Shown piece by piece: positions 1 through 15,000 of a stretch of 64,000 nt of DNA. A program made the translations under genes and the position numbers. Source of the stretch: Daphnia pulex (Eukaryota; Arthropoda; Branchiopoda; Diplostraca; Daphniidae); the NCBI RefSeq assembly GCF_021134715.1, contig NC_060020.1, forward strand, positions 2,790,001 through 2,854,000. The letters are read 5' to 3'. Positions within the stretch are counted from its first letter, which is position 1. Every line of letters starts with the position of its first letter. The notes beneath the pieces were generated by a model, which was given only the letters and a program-made list of their open reading frames with translations, ran no database searches and was not told the DNA's origin.

Positions 1-3000
1 GTTGGCTGAAATTGGAGACGAACTTGAGCGAATAAGACGACGACGGACACGATAACACGGGCAGTCCGGTGATGTGTGCACCCGACAGAAGACGCGTAAC
101 AACTGGCCTGGGCACAGGACGGAGTGGCCGTGCTCTCCTCGCATTGTCTTGCCACCACCAGCAGTGTCCCTCTATAGGCGGGCACCTCCGACTCCAGCCT
201 GGCAATATATCAGCGGAATTTCATCCGCTTGCGCTTGCGCATCTCAACTCTTGGGCGGTATACGCCCCATCCGCCTGACGGAAAGTAAAAGAGTTACGTG
301 AGACGGCCGCGTGTGATGCCAGCACTCTCCGAAGACGGGCAAAGAAAAGAAAAAAACATGTCGCCCAGGCTATGCCGCCTTCACTCACCTTGTCACATAT
401 TGTCCACTGTATATCCAGCGCAGGCCTATAGGTCCAAACAGCCCGGAAGAAAAGGAAGACAACAGTTGGTAGGGGGGAGGCATTCCGTGTCACGCAATCC
501 GCCCTCCCTTTTATGTGTCGATTGATAAGGCGGAAGGACAGGCGTATACATACATATTTTAGATGAGAGAAAGAGTGTGTGGCCAGGTGTTTCTATTCTC
601 ACCTGGAAAGAATGGGAGGAGAGACCGCGGAACTCTACGGATCCGCACCGGAATATATTCCTCTTGACAGCAGCCTCGTTTGTTTCTAGACTTGATGTCT
701 TGCAGCAGCAAAGGCCGGCCCTGATGCTCCCTTTCTTGATTGTCGGCTGGCCGATCTTGGTGGCCTTTGCTGCGCTGTTGTTGCGCACCCAACAGCCTTC
801 GAGCGAAATGATTGTTCCGTCCATTTCTGCGGAAAAAAAAGAAAAAAAACCCGCAAAGAGAGAGCTGCTGGCCGTTACATATCGTGTCGTGTGCATTACT
901 TTTGTTACGGCGCGGGTGTAGTATATATCGCTGCGCTGGATAAATCGTCAATACCTTTTCTTTCTTTTCTTTTTTGTTGGTTTCCTGCGTGAAAAATGGG
1001 CAATGTTGTACTTTCCCCTACGTCGGGTCGGCACAGCACACGGCGACGGCAGATTGTTATATCCTGCCCAGCTGTGTGTCTCTATATATAGAGTACAATC
1101 TCTATAGTTTCAACTATATCATTTAGGCTTGATTCATCTCAGATGGCATAGTACACACCGTATTAGTCAGTAGTAGTCCGATATAATCAATCATTGAATA
1201 ATATGCACCTAGGAAAATCATGCGGATGGGCGGAGTTCATCATCATCTAATGGATTGCTCCGCTTCAGTGAATGTCTTCAGTCGATTTTACCGAGAATCG
1301 CTCACGTCGCCTGTAAACCGGAAACGGACTGGGCCCGATGGGGAAATTATAAAAAAAAAATAAAAACGTTGAAAAATGATGGTGATATGCACAGCCGGTG
1401 CGCCGATATATTCAATTGCTATTCCAGCATTCGGTGCTGTGCGGACGAAGGGGGAGGGGTAGAGAGTTGATAACGTATATAATGTCTCTCGGATTACACA
1501 TATCTGGTGGCGTGTCGCAAGATGAAGTTCTAGGAGCCTCCCTTCCTTCCCCATTCATCACACATTTCACGCCGAATCAAAATTGGATGCCGTCTATATA
1601 GGCTCCTGCCAGTAGAGCTCCTATCGGAAGCAGCAAGCTCTTTTGTCCTCCTTGTGTCACGTTTGACGCCCGTGAGAGAGAGGAGAGGCTATCAGCTATA
1701 GCCAACGGGGGCACAAACACACATACACTCGGGGGTATTATAGCCCTGGCTAGTTGCCCATCGCACTGGGCACACGGACAACGGCGGTTATAGGAGTCAT
1801 CTTTGGCCGATCCCGATTGTCACTAGGCTCTTCTTTTATATGTACTGATGATGTACAGTATCACATACAAGTGAATGTAATCGACTGTGTATATGCCCCC
1901 CCCCTCCCTTTTTGAACGGATAGTATAAACAGGAGTTAGTGCCGGAGTAGTTTTCTTCTACTCTCCGTCTTCCGGTCGTATTGATTCCGCTCGATCTCTC
2001 GACTTATTTCCTTTTTCAAAAATATAAAGGCTCCGATCGTGCCACATCGTCGTCGTTTGATCTCTTCTTATATAATACAAACTGATGACTCTTTTTATTT
2101 TCTCTTGCGTTCGGTCGGTCGCCTATGGACATTTTTGTCTTCCGCCGTCATATTATTTATAAAATATTGACGTTTCCTTTATTTGTTTGAGTTGTTCTCT
2201 CCCACTTCTTCAGCTTCTTTTTTTGTTTGTTTGGAAATTGTCTTTTTGACAGTTTGGTCGAGGGGGGTTGGGGGCCAATGTTCATGTGCCGTTTAATCGT
2301 CCAGTTGACCGAGAGAGGCGTGTCCACTTTGCCTGTTTCCCCGATAAAACGTTTGAGTTGTGCTGCATTTTCTCCCAATCGTTCCGCTCGAAACTCCGAA
2401 AAACTATAGTTTATGCCATGGGCTTTTGTTTGTTCTGAGCGGAACTCCATTAGATTCCTGTCGGATTTGAAGGACGAGGTTTCCTATCAAACATCGGCCA
2501 CTTCCGCCCAACTCTCCCAGCCTGCCCAGATTCCGCATAATACAACTTATATAATACCCGGCATCAAGTTCACAGCGATTCGCGTACACATCTCCGAACC
2601 ATTGGCATTTCGCCCCGAAACTTTTTTTGAATTTCCCCGCAAAACAGGACAGGTGTAGAATAATGAGCTTATTAATCATACCTATCATCTGTTATAGCGA
2701 GCCATCAAAAAAGAGAAATTTCTATGTATTTTTAAAAAAGTTCTTCGTCATTTCGGCATTTCCGTGCGTTCTAATTGCTCGAAGATGACAGGCAATCACC
2801 GGCAGACAATAATCAAGTTATCAGTGGTCCTTGAGAGGGAGAGACCATCACTGCTCGCCTGTGAACTTCACTCATCAAACGCTGCGGCGGGGGTGGATGA
2901 ACAAAACACAATTTTCCAAGGTAGTTAATTAATGCGAAAGCAAATATAACAAGAATATAACATCATCAATCAACGTCACGATCTGGTGGTGTCGGTGATC

Positions 3001-5872
3001 GATAACGATCAACCCCCCCCCCCCAGAAAATGCCGAATCTTATACATGTGAATCTCTCAGCAAGGTACAATTATTCCAAGCGAAACATTAAAGACAATCA
3101 AACAACTTGAAATCTATTTTTAAAAAAGTCTAAAAGAATTGATTTCCTTATTTGTCTTGAATTGTGGGATGGCTGTTCATCAAAAGGCTATAGCTAGGCC
3201 AATAGGCCAGCCAGTATCGGCATCCGTGGGTGTGCTGGGTGAATATACGCCCAGCTGCATAATATCCAATAGAGTGCGGTTGGGTGGGCACCGATCAAGT
3301 TATTCTTATGGGAAATCGGTGGCAACTTGAGCGCCAGTTTATTTGGGTCTCCATCAGTGCGCCACTCGGCTCTCTCTCTCATTCACCCGGCCGTGTCTGC
3401 TATTTGCAACGCCGATAAGCGGCCAGCGCGGGTGTGTCAGGCCCCGCAGCAACAGCTGCCCCCCATATAACAAGCATCGCCAGAAAGAGCACTTACAGTC
3501 CACGGCCTAGAGTACATATTTTGATAAACCAGTTGGAATTAGAGAAATGGGGAAAGGTCGAAGTGCGGTGCGCTCATTTGGCCTTGCACGAACGAGTGTA
3601 TGGGCCGTCTATATAGACTCTAGCCACACACATTCACAGCGTTGGTGGGTGTCGTTATACAGTACTTTTTTAATATAACCGCGCAATATTTACGCTTATA
3701 AGATTCGCAATCTCGTTGAGTACAGGCCCATACGACTGAGAAAAGTGATGGATTACAAGACGAGAGAAATGACACGAGCAATATATACACACACTTCAGC
3801 AGGAGCAACAAAGGGTAGAAAACGTGTATCAAAATGAACGCCGAGCTCAAAATCAACAATATCGCCCCCACGCTCATGTTCTCCTTGTCCGACCGCCATC
3901 ACTAGATGAAATATTTTCATCAGCTTCCAACAACATCTATATAACATATTGTGTGTACAGCAGTCTCGAGCTTTATTAAGTAGCGAATGGCAGCCATCGC
4001 TCCTACTTCATAAATGATGCAACCTCCAAAAATTTCGATTAATCAAAATCCTCGTCGGATATAAAATTCGAATTTTAACCAAATGCCACGATCAAAGCCT
4101 TTTATTTTTGTGTGTGTATCATCAGCACTAATGGAACGTCAGATATTCCTCTCCAATAAATTCTGCGCTCTAATTCTTCCTTTTAAACTCTATAAACACA
4201 CAGACAGACAGACAATAAATGACGGCCGTTCATCTCTAAATGCCAAAATCAAAATGGCAGTTGAGGAAAAAGAAAGAAATATCTAACGCCGGCCGGGAGA
4301 GAGAGTTGAATAGCTGGCTTGATTTTCTCTAAAACTTGTTTTGGCTTTGGTTCCACCACAACCCCGGCTCGCGCGAGATGTCTCAAATGAGCAACATAAT
4401 TCAGTTTGATGGAGAAGAATCTCGTTGATAATGAACGACGATCTTTGGCATTTGAAACGAGAACGACTTCGATTTCCCGAAAGAAAAAACATCAAACGAA
4501 AAAAAAAGATCAGGAGAGCGGGAAAGAAGAGGATCCATCTCGATCGAGACGCGTTCTATCTAAACCTATATACGATAGACCGGCACTAAGTGAATATCTA
4601 GGGACTCGCCAGGGACTTGTGTATTCCTGGAATAAATATACAAGCAACGCGCGTAAACACACATTATTATTCTGGGTATTTTTTTTTTACTCCCGCCGAT
4701 TTTGACTCTCAATGCCCAATTTCGAGAAATCGATCGATCATCTTTAATGGGATTACCTTATAGATTCAAAATTGTCGACGCTGCTAACAGGGTTGATGGC
4801 AGTCTGATGTTGATGTGCTTTTCTATACCCTATATAGCTGCTAGATATAGTACTAGGAACCCAAAATGTCACGAAAGTTTGGAGTCGGCGGGAATAGATC
4901 GACATGTTTTAGACTTTTTCTTTTTTTTTCCCCCCAGTGTTATTTTATTATCGATCGAGCTAGCTCCCTATATATGCCGCCCGTGTACTGCGGAGTTCAG
5001 CTATAGTTCTGTCACACTTTTTGTTTTTAAATAAGAGACTTTTTCGACTCGTTCTGATCTTCCAGTTGACTTGCGATGGCCAGCGCACGGGGGTGCGACA
5101 TTTTCACGTCACGTTTTTAATCCCGAATGGCATCGTGGCTCACCGGGGTGCGCTATTTCAAGAGAGAGAGAGAGGCCGGCTTTGTTTGATTCGCTTTGTC
5201 TATACGTGACTGTCCGAAATAAAAATAAAAAACAACAACTTTTATTTTTCTTCTTGCCCGGCGCCGTTCTGTATTTCTCTAGAGCTTTCACTTTGCTCTG
5301 CCCGCGCTGCTATGGCGGACCGAAAGAAAAAGAAAAATAACAGCAGAGCAAACACACCCACACTTGCTGTGCTATAAGGTGACCGAAAAAGAGTCAAACG
5401 TCCCAAGTTGAAGAAAAAGCTAAACGAATTAAAAACAGAGTCAACGTGTACGCACTTGATGTAACTCGGTTGATATATACAGCCATTTTCTTTCTCGTCT
5501 GTCTGTCGGGATGAGGATATTGGCCATATCTAACAGAGTCTAGATATAGCAGCACGACTGGGAACGATATACGAGTCGATGATGTGTTGCCACAAAAAGA
5601 TGTAGGCGCGCGGTGAGAGCTGAACTGGGGAATATCTAAAGAAACACGACTATAAGTTGTATATGTTGTTATACTCTATATACCCATGTCTCTCGATGTC
5701 TAAAGGAGCCGGCGGGAGAAACTGACAGTCTGATATGTCATCCGGGTGAATAAGAAAACAACAAGTATATCGAAGAAAGAATGAATAAGATTACAGTAAA
5801 TCTCGAAAAGATATCCTGCCTTCTCTCCTCACCGATTCAAAACCCTCCAGAGGGAATAACACGAATACCAAC
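1..5872. other. gene-free flank, no supported feature
   Basis: I find no gene here. Open frames on both strands are short (mostly under 115 codons), overlap one another on opposite strands, and show no recognisable domain or conserved-looking composition. The sequence is rich in TATA and CTATATAG-like strings with scattered poly-A and poly-T runs, as expected for intergenic or long-intron DNA. Distant 5' untranslated exons of the downstream milton gene cannot be excluded by eye. Confidence 0.6.
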
Positions 5873-5874
5873 TA

Positions 5875-6083
5875 CAGTATCGTCCAAAAAAATCCGAACG
5901 CACCTCTTTTTCAAAAGCCCAGTTTAATGTAGATTCTTTGTTTTTAACTTTCAAGACTTCATATTATGTGTAGAATTAATTGTTTTACAAAGTTCATTTA
6001 TTAGAATTAAGAAAAAAATGCAGAAATATTTTTTTTAAATAAAGAAAGAGACCATGGTGTTCGGATTTTTTTGGACGATACTG
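5875..6083. mobile_element. Tc1/mariner-type MITE with perfect 25-bp terminal inverted repeats
   Basis: The left end (5875-5899) begins CAGTATCGTCCAAAAAAATC and the right end (6059-6083) is its exact reverse complement over 25 bases. Both ends are flanked by TA (5873-5874 and 6084-6085), the target-site duplication of Tc1/mariner transposons, and the CAGT start of the terminal repeat also fits that superfamily. At 209 bp, AT-rich and with no coding capacity, it must be a non-autonomous miniature element moved by a transposase encoded elsewhere. The perfect identity of the two ends suggests insertion not long ago. The superfamily assignment rests on the TA duplication and terminal bases only. 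Confidence 0.88.
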
Positions 6084-6085
6084 TA

Positions 6086-9000
6086 CATCAGAAAAAAGAA
6101 AACAAGAATGTGAAACTTCTCTCCTATCAGGCCTACATCTACTGCACTTATATGTCTATTTTGAGAAGAGATGGATGAACAACGCTGCCAGTCTTTCATA
6201 TATCGCACCACTTGTGGGGTCCGTTTCAATTCCAGTTTTCTTTTTTTCTTTTTCCAGTCAGAAATCCTATCGAATCAAGGCTGCATCCGCCGGGTTTCGG
6301 CAATTATTTGTGACCGAGCCTCTTATTATTTTTGATCAAAAGTCAGGAGACGGCGGTTTTCTCGTTTGTACTAAATTTAATTTATCAATATATTTAAACC
6401 AGGGGAGTTCTAAATATACTTGCATTATTATATTATATTTATGTGCACCAAGTCTAAACCTCCACAAAATGGATTACAATCCAGAGAATACATGCAAATG
6501 CTTTCAGAATAATATTTCAGCAACTAATACTCAGACATGACCCATATCGGCGCATAGAATTTCAATGGAACATTGAAGATTCCCTCCAATATAAGTTGAA
6601 TAATATTCGCACAGTTCAACTTTGGCAACTGCGATTCTGGTTGCCTGATATGCGATATGGCTTGGAGCACTTGTCAATAAGAAGCTCTAGGCTCCAGCTC
6701 TGATATTAATCCAATATTGGGTGAAATTGGCTGCATACATCAGCTTGAATCCGCCAGATCAAATCACGTGTCGAAAGCGCCACACACATCCGCAACAAGA
6801 GTTTCTCCGACTCATTTTCTCCGAACACTGAATATCAAGCCCGTGAATTTCGTCAAAAGAACATTGGAGATATTACAGTCACATTGAATTATTGCCCCCG
6901 AGGGATAGACGATATATCTAGAGAGAATAGAGTCTGAGTCGCAGAGAGATTCAAATCATTCAGTGCAAGACCAGCAGCCTCAATAACCCCGGTCTCTCTA
7001 TACAATAAATGCGAATATTTATACTAGACACAAAAGCGACAAGGAATATGTAAGAAAATCTATCTTGGTGACGATGCGACTGCTGTCAAGAGTCTGCATG
7101 CATTGTTATAGTCCAAGCAAGTTTTATTTTCAACCCCAACCACAAATCCGGCCCGGGTATGTTTGTTATGTCTATACATATTTACCTATAAGCCGGTTGA
7201 GGCCGGGTTTTATTCGACGGGTGGGTAACTGGGTACTTACTCTCTGATGAAAGACAAGCGAACGTGTCCGCCTGCTGAGGTTGTCATAGCTCTGCGCTAG
7301 TTGCTATTCTCCTCTCGTTAAACTATGCTGGGCACTATAGTGCGGATTGGGCGGCGCCCACGGTTCTATTAGTCGCCACGTCTTCTAAATGCCGATCAAT
7401 AGAGAGAATATACGTATACTATACTAGACTGCTTTACGCCATTTATAAGATGAACGTATAAAAAGGCTGCCTCTCCACCCACTCTGCTGATGCGTTATCT
7501 TACATGTAGACTACCTAACAACCGCAGAGACACGAAATCGAGTCGTTAGATGAGCTGAGAATATCTCGCTTCCTTTTTTGTGTCAACAAAATGGGAACTA
7601 TGATCAAATAAAGAGCTGGCTGGGAGCTGCACATCCTAATTAACGAATCGACTTTGTTTCGCTGTGAGTTTCTGTTTTCTTCCGCTCCACCCAGTTGCGA
7701 TAACATGTTGTCAAATGGAGACGAGAGAGTTGAGCAGCCCCGCAAACTTTGCCCCTTTATGCGATTATTCACGCAATGGCGCGCTCGTTTGAATTTACAA
7801 ATTGACGTGCGTGTTTGGGTTGGGTGACGTTATCTTCTTCTTTTTCTCGCTTTTTCTTTTGCGGTCCTTTGTTTCATCTCATCGCTGAATGACAACACAT
7901 TTGGCAGTCGAAATGCACACACGAACGGCTGTCGACTCCCGCGGCAACTTATACGTGTACACGGATATTAATTTCCCGCTAATGATTTTAATTTTGATAT
8001 TTCATTCATTCGAAAGATGATGTGTATAATCCGATTGGACGACGACAGCCTTTTTTCTTCAACGTAAAAAAAGAGCTGCTGCTGCCGTGTTCTTTGATAG
8101 TTTAATATCATTTCAAGTTGAATTACAGAGGCGGGGATGGCGCTCGGCTACAGTTCATTCAGAGTCGCACAATTTTCAATTTCACCGAAAGGAAGGAGGC
8201 AGGAGAAAGACGGCGTCACCTGCATCTCGGCTCTGTTCCCATTTGGGTATTTTTTTCTTTTTTTAATAAAGAAGCGAACGCCATTCACCCCCCACCCATC
8301 AATGTAACTTATACGATTCGCACCACAGACAGACAACAGCAGCCGGCCTCGCCCCTTCTCTTCTGAGAATGACAGTGGGAAAATGGCCATCTGCTGGATA
8401 AAAAGGAGAAAGAGATGAGCGATCAACAACAGAACGCCGTCCCCCAACAGCAGCAGCAAATGAATGTCCGAAATAAGAGATAAAACATATTCTCATGCAC
8501 CTCTATAGTTTAGGATAGAAAAACCAACTTGCGTTGCAAATCATTTGGGTATACGGTTTGCCACGTTAGCCAGCTAGAGACCTTTTGAAATATTGAGTCA
8601 AAAGTCCAGTGCTGGCGGAATCTCGGCCAACCGGATTGATGATGACGACTTTCGCAAGTGAAACAGTCCAGATGCTATAATGAAGGAGAGCGGGGGAGTT
8701 TGTGGGATTGTGGGAGCCGGCCAGGATGTTGGCCTTGTTTAGAGCCACACAACACAGCACTCGGATTCATCTGTCTTCTGCTGCCCAGACATTTCTCCCC
8801 CACTCGCAGCATCTGTGGAACGTTTCAGTCGCCACCAGTGTCCACCGCGTCCACTATATTATGGATCGGTTGGAATAGACAACCTGTGATGAAATCCGAA
8901 ATATAACTGCGGCCTCTTATTGGATTCAACCGGCATTACATCATAACGCCGTGCACTATGTGCACATACGTCGGTCTTCTCTTTCATATACAAATTGGAA

Positions 9001-12000
9001 CGGAATGATTTGGCCAGCAGCTGAGAGCAGACGGACCTTTTTTTTTTTGGGTTCGTGATCGATTTCTTTTGGCTCAAACGGCGCATGCATTATGATATAT
9101 TATCGGGAACAATCAGAAAAAGGATCAAAGAAAAAAATAAAAACACGTTTTATATCCTGATTGTTTATCGATTTGTTTTTTGTTTTTTGGTGGGAGTTTG
9201 AACTCTCGTCTGTGCTGGCTGGGCAGCGTAGAAAACATAATATATAACTATAGCTATCCATGATGCGTGTTATTTCTCTTGATTTGTTTTGATTGTTTCT
9301 CCGCCGTTCTTTTGTATTCCGAATACGTAGCGCACTAACGGCCCGTTTGAGGCTCTACAGAATGGATGGACGGGGTGCATATAATATCTATAGACGATAA
9401 GCTGCCTCCAATCATATGAGTTTGAAAAGGAGCAGAAGCGTACATCCCTGTAATCAAAATGCTTTCCAACTTACTTTTGGGAAAGACGACGACCGTACAT
9501 ACATATGGTATATACTAGGAAATAATAATAATAAGGCGACCAGAGTCCGCGATGCCATTAAGGCCGACACTGATAACAGAAAGTCCTGTAGGAATCTCCC
9601 AGGATTTTCGCGTTGGACTTATTCCTGGGAACAACTAACTCCACCCACCCTATTATTTCGTGTCTTATCTTGATATTCAAAAGGGCAGAGCTTGCGGGAT
9701 GATAGCTGTGCGAATTGTTCTCTCTCTCTCTCGCCAAAAGTTCCTTGTAACCTTTCCTTTACAACACGTCGGGACTCTTTCGCGCTGAGGCTCGGTCCTC
9801 GGCCAGATCGCTGCCGGTGGAGCGGCTCGCAGACGTAGAGAGTTATTATTCTTTGTTGCATGGCCAAATAAAGCCCAGGACCGCACGCACCTCAAGAAAA
9901 GAATAGCTCCGCTTCATCACCTTATATTCAATAAGAAAACAGCAACTCCATGATTCAAAATATAAAGCCAAAGTGTTGACACCCACCGAAGGCCAGCACA
10001 CACTACAGCAGCCCTTATGAAAGAGTGTAATTGATGTCAGAGAAGCAGTGTCCGCTGCTGCTGCTGTGTACGTACTCTGCTATGGTGTTATTATATACTA
10101 CCAGGATGAGCCCCTATATAACTCCATTGATGCTGAAATTGTGTGTCTAGCTCCTGTATATACGTGGTGTTGGGCAGCGCGTACACTGATTTAGGATGTT
10201 CGTATAAGTCAGGGCTCATCGTGACATATATATGTTGCCAACAGCACTGCTACGTATATTAGATAATATATTTATTTCAGGCAGGGGTGATGAAATGATT
10301 GCCTTGTGGGCGCGGCCAGGGCGCGGCTTTTTTCGTGAAGGTATATAGGTTTGACTACTACTTATACCAGCACGTATACTGTATAGTAATAATATCTAAA
10401 TAATATTCCATCATAATGTTTTACTCGGAAATGCATCCGGGCCGGCCGCCCAGCACTTTTCTGTTGTTGGCGGATGTATAGATGAGAGCGAGATGATTGG
10501 GATGAGCAGAGCACGAAAGGTCATTCGCCTCGAAATAAAATATACAGATAATTTACTCAGTGCTGGGTGTATGGCCATAGCGGACGAGAGTTCCCCCTCG
10601 TAATACAATCATCTGCTGCTGTATACAGCAAATTGAATAGGGCGCATGTAATATACGTATGATATATCAACCCTATACGGTATACTGTACATCTTATAGA
10701 AAGCAGCGGACAACCCCATACAATACGAACCAGAAGAAAACGCCAATGAAATTGAGCGAGAAGAAGAATGAGGAAGGAATATAGGAAATTCAATAATCTT
10801 CCTATAGTAACGATGTGATGTTGCTATTATGTGTGTGATGGCCACTGCTGCTGCTGCTAGCTATATAAGCCCAGGTCTATATATTGTTTGGATAGAAATC
10901 CAATGTGGATATATACACACAGGCGGCCGTGGTTGATACGTTGACAATCCTTTCTCGTTTCTTTTCGTCGCCGTGTTATATGTCTGTACACATTCCGGGG
11001 CTGATATTCACATGATTGCGTGTTGAGACGCATATAGGGTTATGTATGGTCAGCAGTTATCTTGTGTACACGCTTCGACGGGTTTCTGTTATTATTATTA
11101 TTACATAGTAGACGACCGGAGAAATCTTTCCATTTTGTGTATACATACAGGCCACTGTGCTGTGTGTGTTGCTGGCATTGTGAAGCTGTCCGGATGTCGT
11201 CATAGGCGGTTCTATACTCCCGCCAGTCTCTCCCTAAACACGTTCGTGACTTTATTACATTTGACAGCTAAACCAACTGGATGACGCTGGCGCGCTCAGT
11301 CTGGCGCCTCGTCTCTACGACCTATATCAGCTCAATGTTTGACTAAGCTCACGCACGGGATTGATATATATGCTCAATCACAACCAGCACGTCTTATTCG
11401 TCAAGTTATTTAGCTGCCGCATATAGAAAAATACCGGAACGCCACCCAGCAGCCACAGCTGATGCTGTTGGGTTTTCAGACGCCCCCGCGACATTGTGAA
11501 AAGTCTTGGCGTTGGGATTTATTATATAAGGAAACGGAATAAAGCCAACGTATACTATCAGGGATTATATTGAAGAGAAAAACACACTCACATCCAAGAA
11601 TAGCATAAAGAATAAGTGAAAAGACAAAATAATATTGAAGAAGCGGAAGCATCTGCTGACGACGATTTTCTTCTTCTTCGTAGACCCTGTGCACACAGCA
11701 GTGGGGGTGGATATAGCTATAGGTCTGTCTGTTGTAGATAGATGCATCAAATTTGAATATTTCCATTTTAAAACAGATCGCATGTACTATATACATAGGC
11801 TGCTAGCCAGCAGAGACTTGCGCGCGTCTATGCAAAAGGCCGCCATAATCGACTTTTGAACATTGGCGTTTGGCACGCTATAGCTCTTTTGTTTTTGTTT
11901 GCTTTTCACAAAACGGGAAAAATAGAATCGCCAATATATCCACTACAATCCCCGATCAAAATCTCTCTCCTTCTACTTGAGCCCAGATCAAAGAATTTAA

Positions 12001-15000
12001 TTGGATGGAAAACCCAAATCGAAATCAATCCAACCGCTCGCCCTAAAGTATAGCTTATACATACGTAGGCCATGGGGGGATAAACTACATGCAGTGTTAC
12101 AGCATCAGCACGGAGGGGGTTTCATCAGCTATTGATATTTATTCTCCTTCCCTTTTGCCTGTGCATATCGAACTATATACACATATAAGCCTCAGCCCTC
12201 AACAGGCAACAGCAGCTCGGCGCGGATGCACATATAGGATCGATCGATCCGCTTTTTTCGGCAAGAGAAAAAGATGTGGGGCTGCTGCGGGAGGGACCAG
12301 AGAGACGGGAAAAAAAAGGATCGACAACAAAAGAGCGCAAAAAAATAATATTTAGTCCAGGGCGTTTCCGCATGCTCAAACGGCATCCAATCGTTTCTAA
12401 TACTAGGGGACGTTTTTTTTTTCCACACCCGTCTGATGCTCTGACGACAACTGTGCGAGAAGTGCCATTCGTTTCCACCAAGTGTAGAGGAGATTGGTCA
12501 AGACACCTTTTGATGACACAGACAGACGATGAACTGGACGCCCCCCTTTTCTTTTGGGTTCGCAGCACTTGACCATCGGCGGCTGTACACACTCTATATA
12601 GGCGTGTGTGTTCTATAGAGTTTAGTGTTAGGATAAGAACTTGTGCATGCTCTGGTAGAGGGTTGGCAAGTTTTTCCGGTATAGCTATATAGTACGTAGA
12701 GGTTCTATACACATACTATACACACCTGCTGGTGATATATTGTAGGTCGTCACATAAAAGAATAATCCCATCACGACACACAGACTTGCAGCTCGCTGTG
12801 ATGCTGGCCCGCGTTCGTGTTCCTCCTTCTTTCTAATATATATTTGATCCCCCATAGTGCCATATATATTGCAGCCAACTCTAGTAACATACAAGTACAC
12901 TGGGCTGGCTGGCTGGCACTGGCTAGCTGCCGGAGTCTGCTCCACTGTATATAAACATCAGGAAAGTATACGGTATAAAAGCTGAAGACATTAACGATTC
13001 ATCACCTTTCCGACTTTTCTCTCCATCAATGAAGGCAATAAACTTCAAGGTGGCAAGGCACCTCTATAGTACCAGGGTTCCAGGTTCTGAACAGAGGAAT
13101 AAGGAATAACCCCAAAAGAATACAAAAGGAGCTTTTATTCTGGTTTTGGCCGCCCTCGCGACGTATAATCTCGTAGTCTGTACACACATCCGTACAGCAA
13201 CTATATAGTGATCCGCCAGCAGTCTACTGGGCTACATAGAATAAGCCATCGCTGTATTATATAGTAGAGTGTATACAGCACGCTTCCCAGCTGCAGTTGT
13301 GATTTTGTGTGTGTGTGTGTGTGTGCGGAGGCTGTCAACGATGGTGAAATTCAAAGTCTTTCAAGCTGAACGGATCAAAGAGGAAGGTTTTGAGCTCTCT
13401 CGTCTCTTACTTCTGCAATTCAATTTCCCCGCCACCGCCAAGGCCTTATACAATATTCTAAGAGAGAGATATAGACACCACCACGGATGGGGCACAGCAC
13501 ACACATAAGTGGTTATTTAGCCAGCGCCAGACATTTTTCAAGTGGAAAGAGATGCGAAGAGATGCGCGGATGCAGGCGACTGCGTTACACGTATGACGGA
13601 TCGCCGTCGAAAAGCGCTCAAAGTGTCGTCTACTTCGTTTATAGAAAACTGCTGAATTAAATTGCCCCGCGATTATTGCATTATCTATATAGGCGATCTA
13701 AATGCACACAACAACCAAAAGTCTCTATACACCACCCAAAATATAGAGTATGTAATATAACGTTGTTATAATACGGCGCATCTTACAGCATCTTTGAAGT
13801 TTTGACTTCATATTTTATCCCTTTTCTCAAACTTTTTTGTTGTATAGCTTAGGGGTTTTCACGTCATATTGTGCGTTCCCCTGTTGCCACGTAGATACGA
13901 CAACCAGACTCTTATTAGCCAGAATCTTTGCTACATAACTCTGTGACCTTTTTTCTTCTTGTTCGGGGATTTTATTTTATTTCTTGTTCTTTTCCACAGG
14001 AAAACGCCAGACTAGAGTGTATATAGAATCTACCGTGAACGCGTCTCAAAAGAATCAACGGCGTCCTGATTTTCTGGTGTGTTGCTGCACTGCGGCGCCA
14101 AACTTTCGTTATTTCTTTCATCTATACAGAGACCAAAAGGAGGTCGAAGAAGGAAAATCAAAGTTGGGTCTATAGATATATTAAATCTTTTATTTTCACT
14201 TTGATTTTTCGACGTTGCGCTACTGCTGTCTCAATCAACTTTTGTACTGGGGCGCATTAACTGACACGGAGCTTCTGTATAGCTGTTGTTATTCTTATGC
14301 GCTGATGGAACATGCACCGGCAATCTGCAGCAGGAAATGTATTCTGTCAAAAAACTTTTTTTTTTCCGCCCTCCAGACTTTTCTTTCAAATTTTGTTGAA
14401 AAAGTTTTCCCAGTATATTTAGTTTGGACTCAAAAGTAATAATGATGACCCGCATGTGTAGTAGATACAAGAGGTCTTCTAGAATATTCGTTGTGATATG
14501 CCAAGCCACGCAACCTTTTTATTTTTTTCCGAATCAGATCAAGTATGCCTCTGCTGCGTGCTCCTGCGCAAGAGTCTATTTATAGACATAGCGCTCTCAC
14601 AAATAATGATCATCATCGCCTTTTGGCCAAAAATGAATAATGGATGACGAGAAAAAAACTACAACAAAAAACAAGTTCGGCTGACGTGCAGGTACAAGTC
14701 AACAACACAAAAGATGATTTTTCCTCATTGACTCTCACCAGCCAGCAGCGACGAGGATGCAAGTGTGTTTACACACAAGACGGGCTTTTGAATAAAGAAA
14801 GAAAAAAAAGGAAAAGAAAATAATAATAACCAAATCGGGGAGCCATATGTTCGGAACACACACTTGATGTCTAGCAAAGTCTAGGCAAATATTGCATTAT
14901 ATACGCTCTGAATGGTTCATCAATTTGAATTGGCGCCGTTTCGCCGGAAGCCGCTCGGCAACAATCCAAACACAATCACATCAAAGAAAGGAAATTTTCC

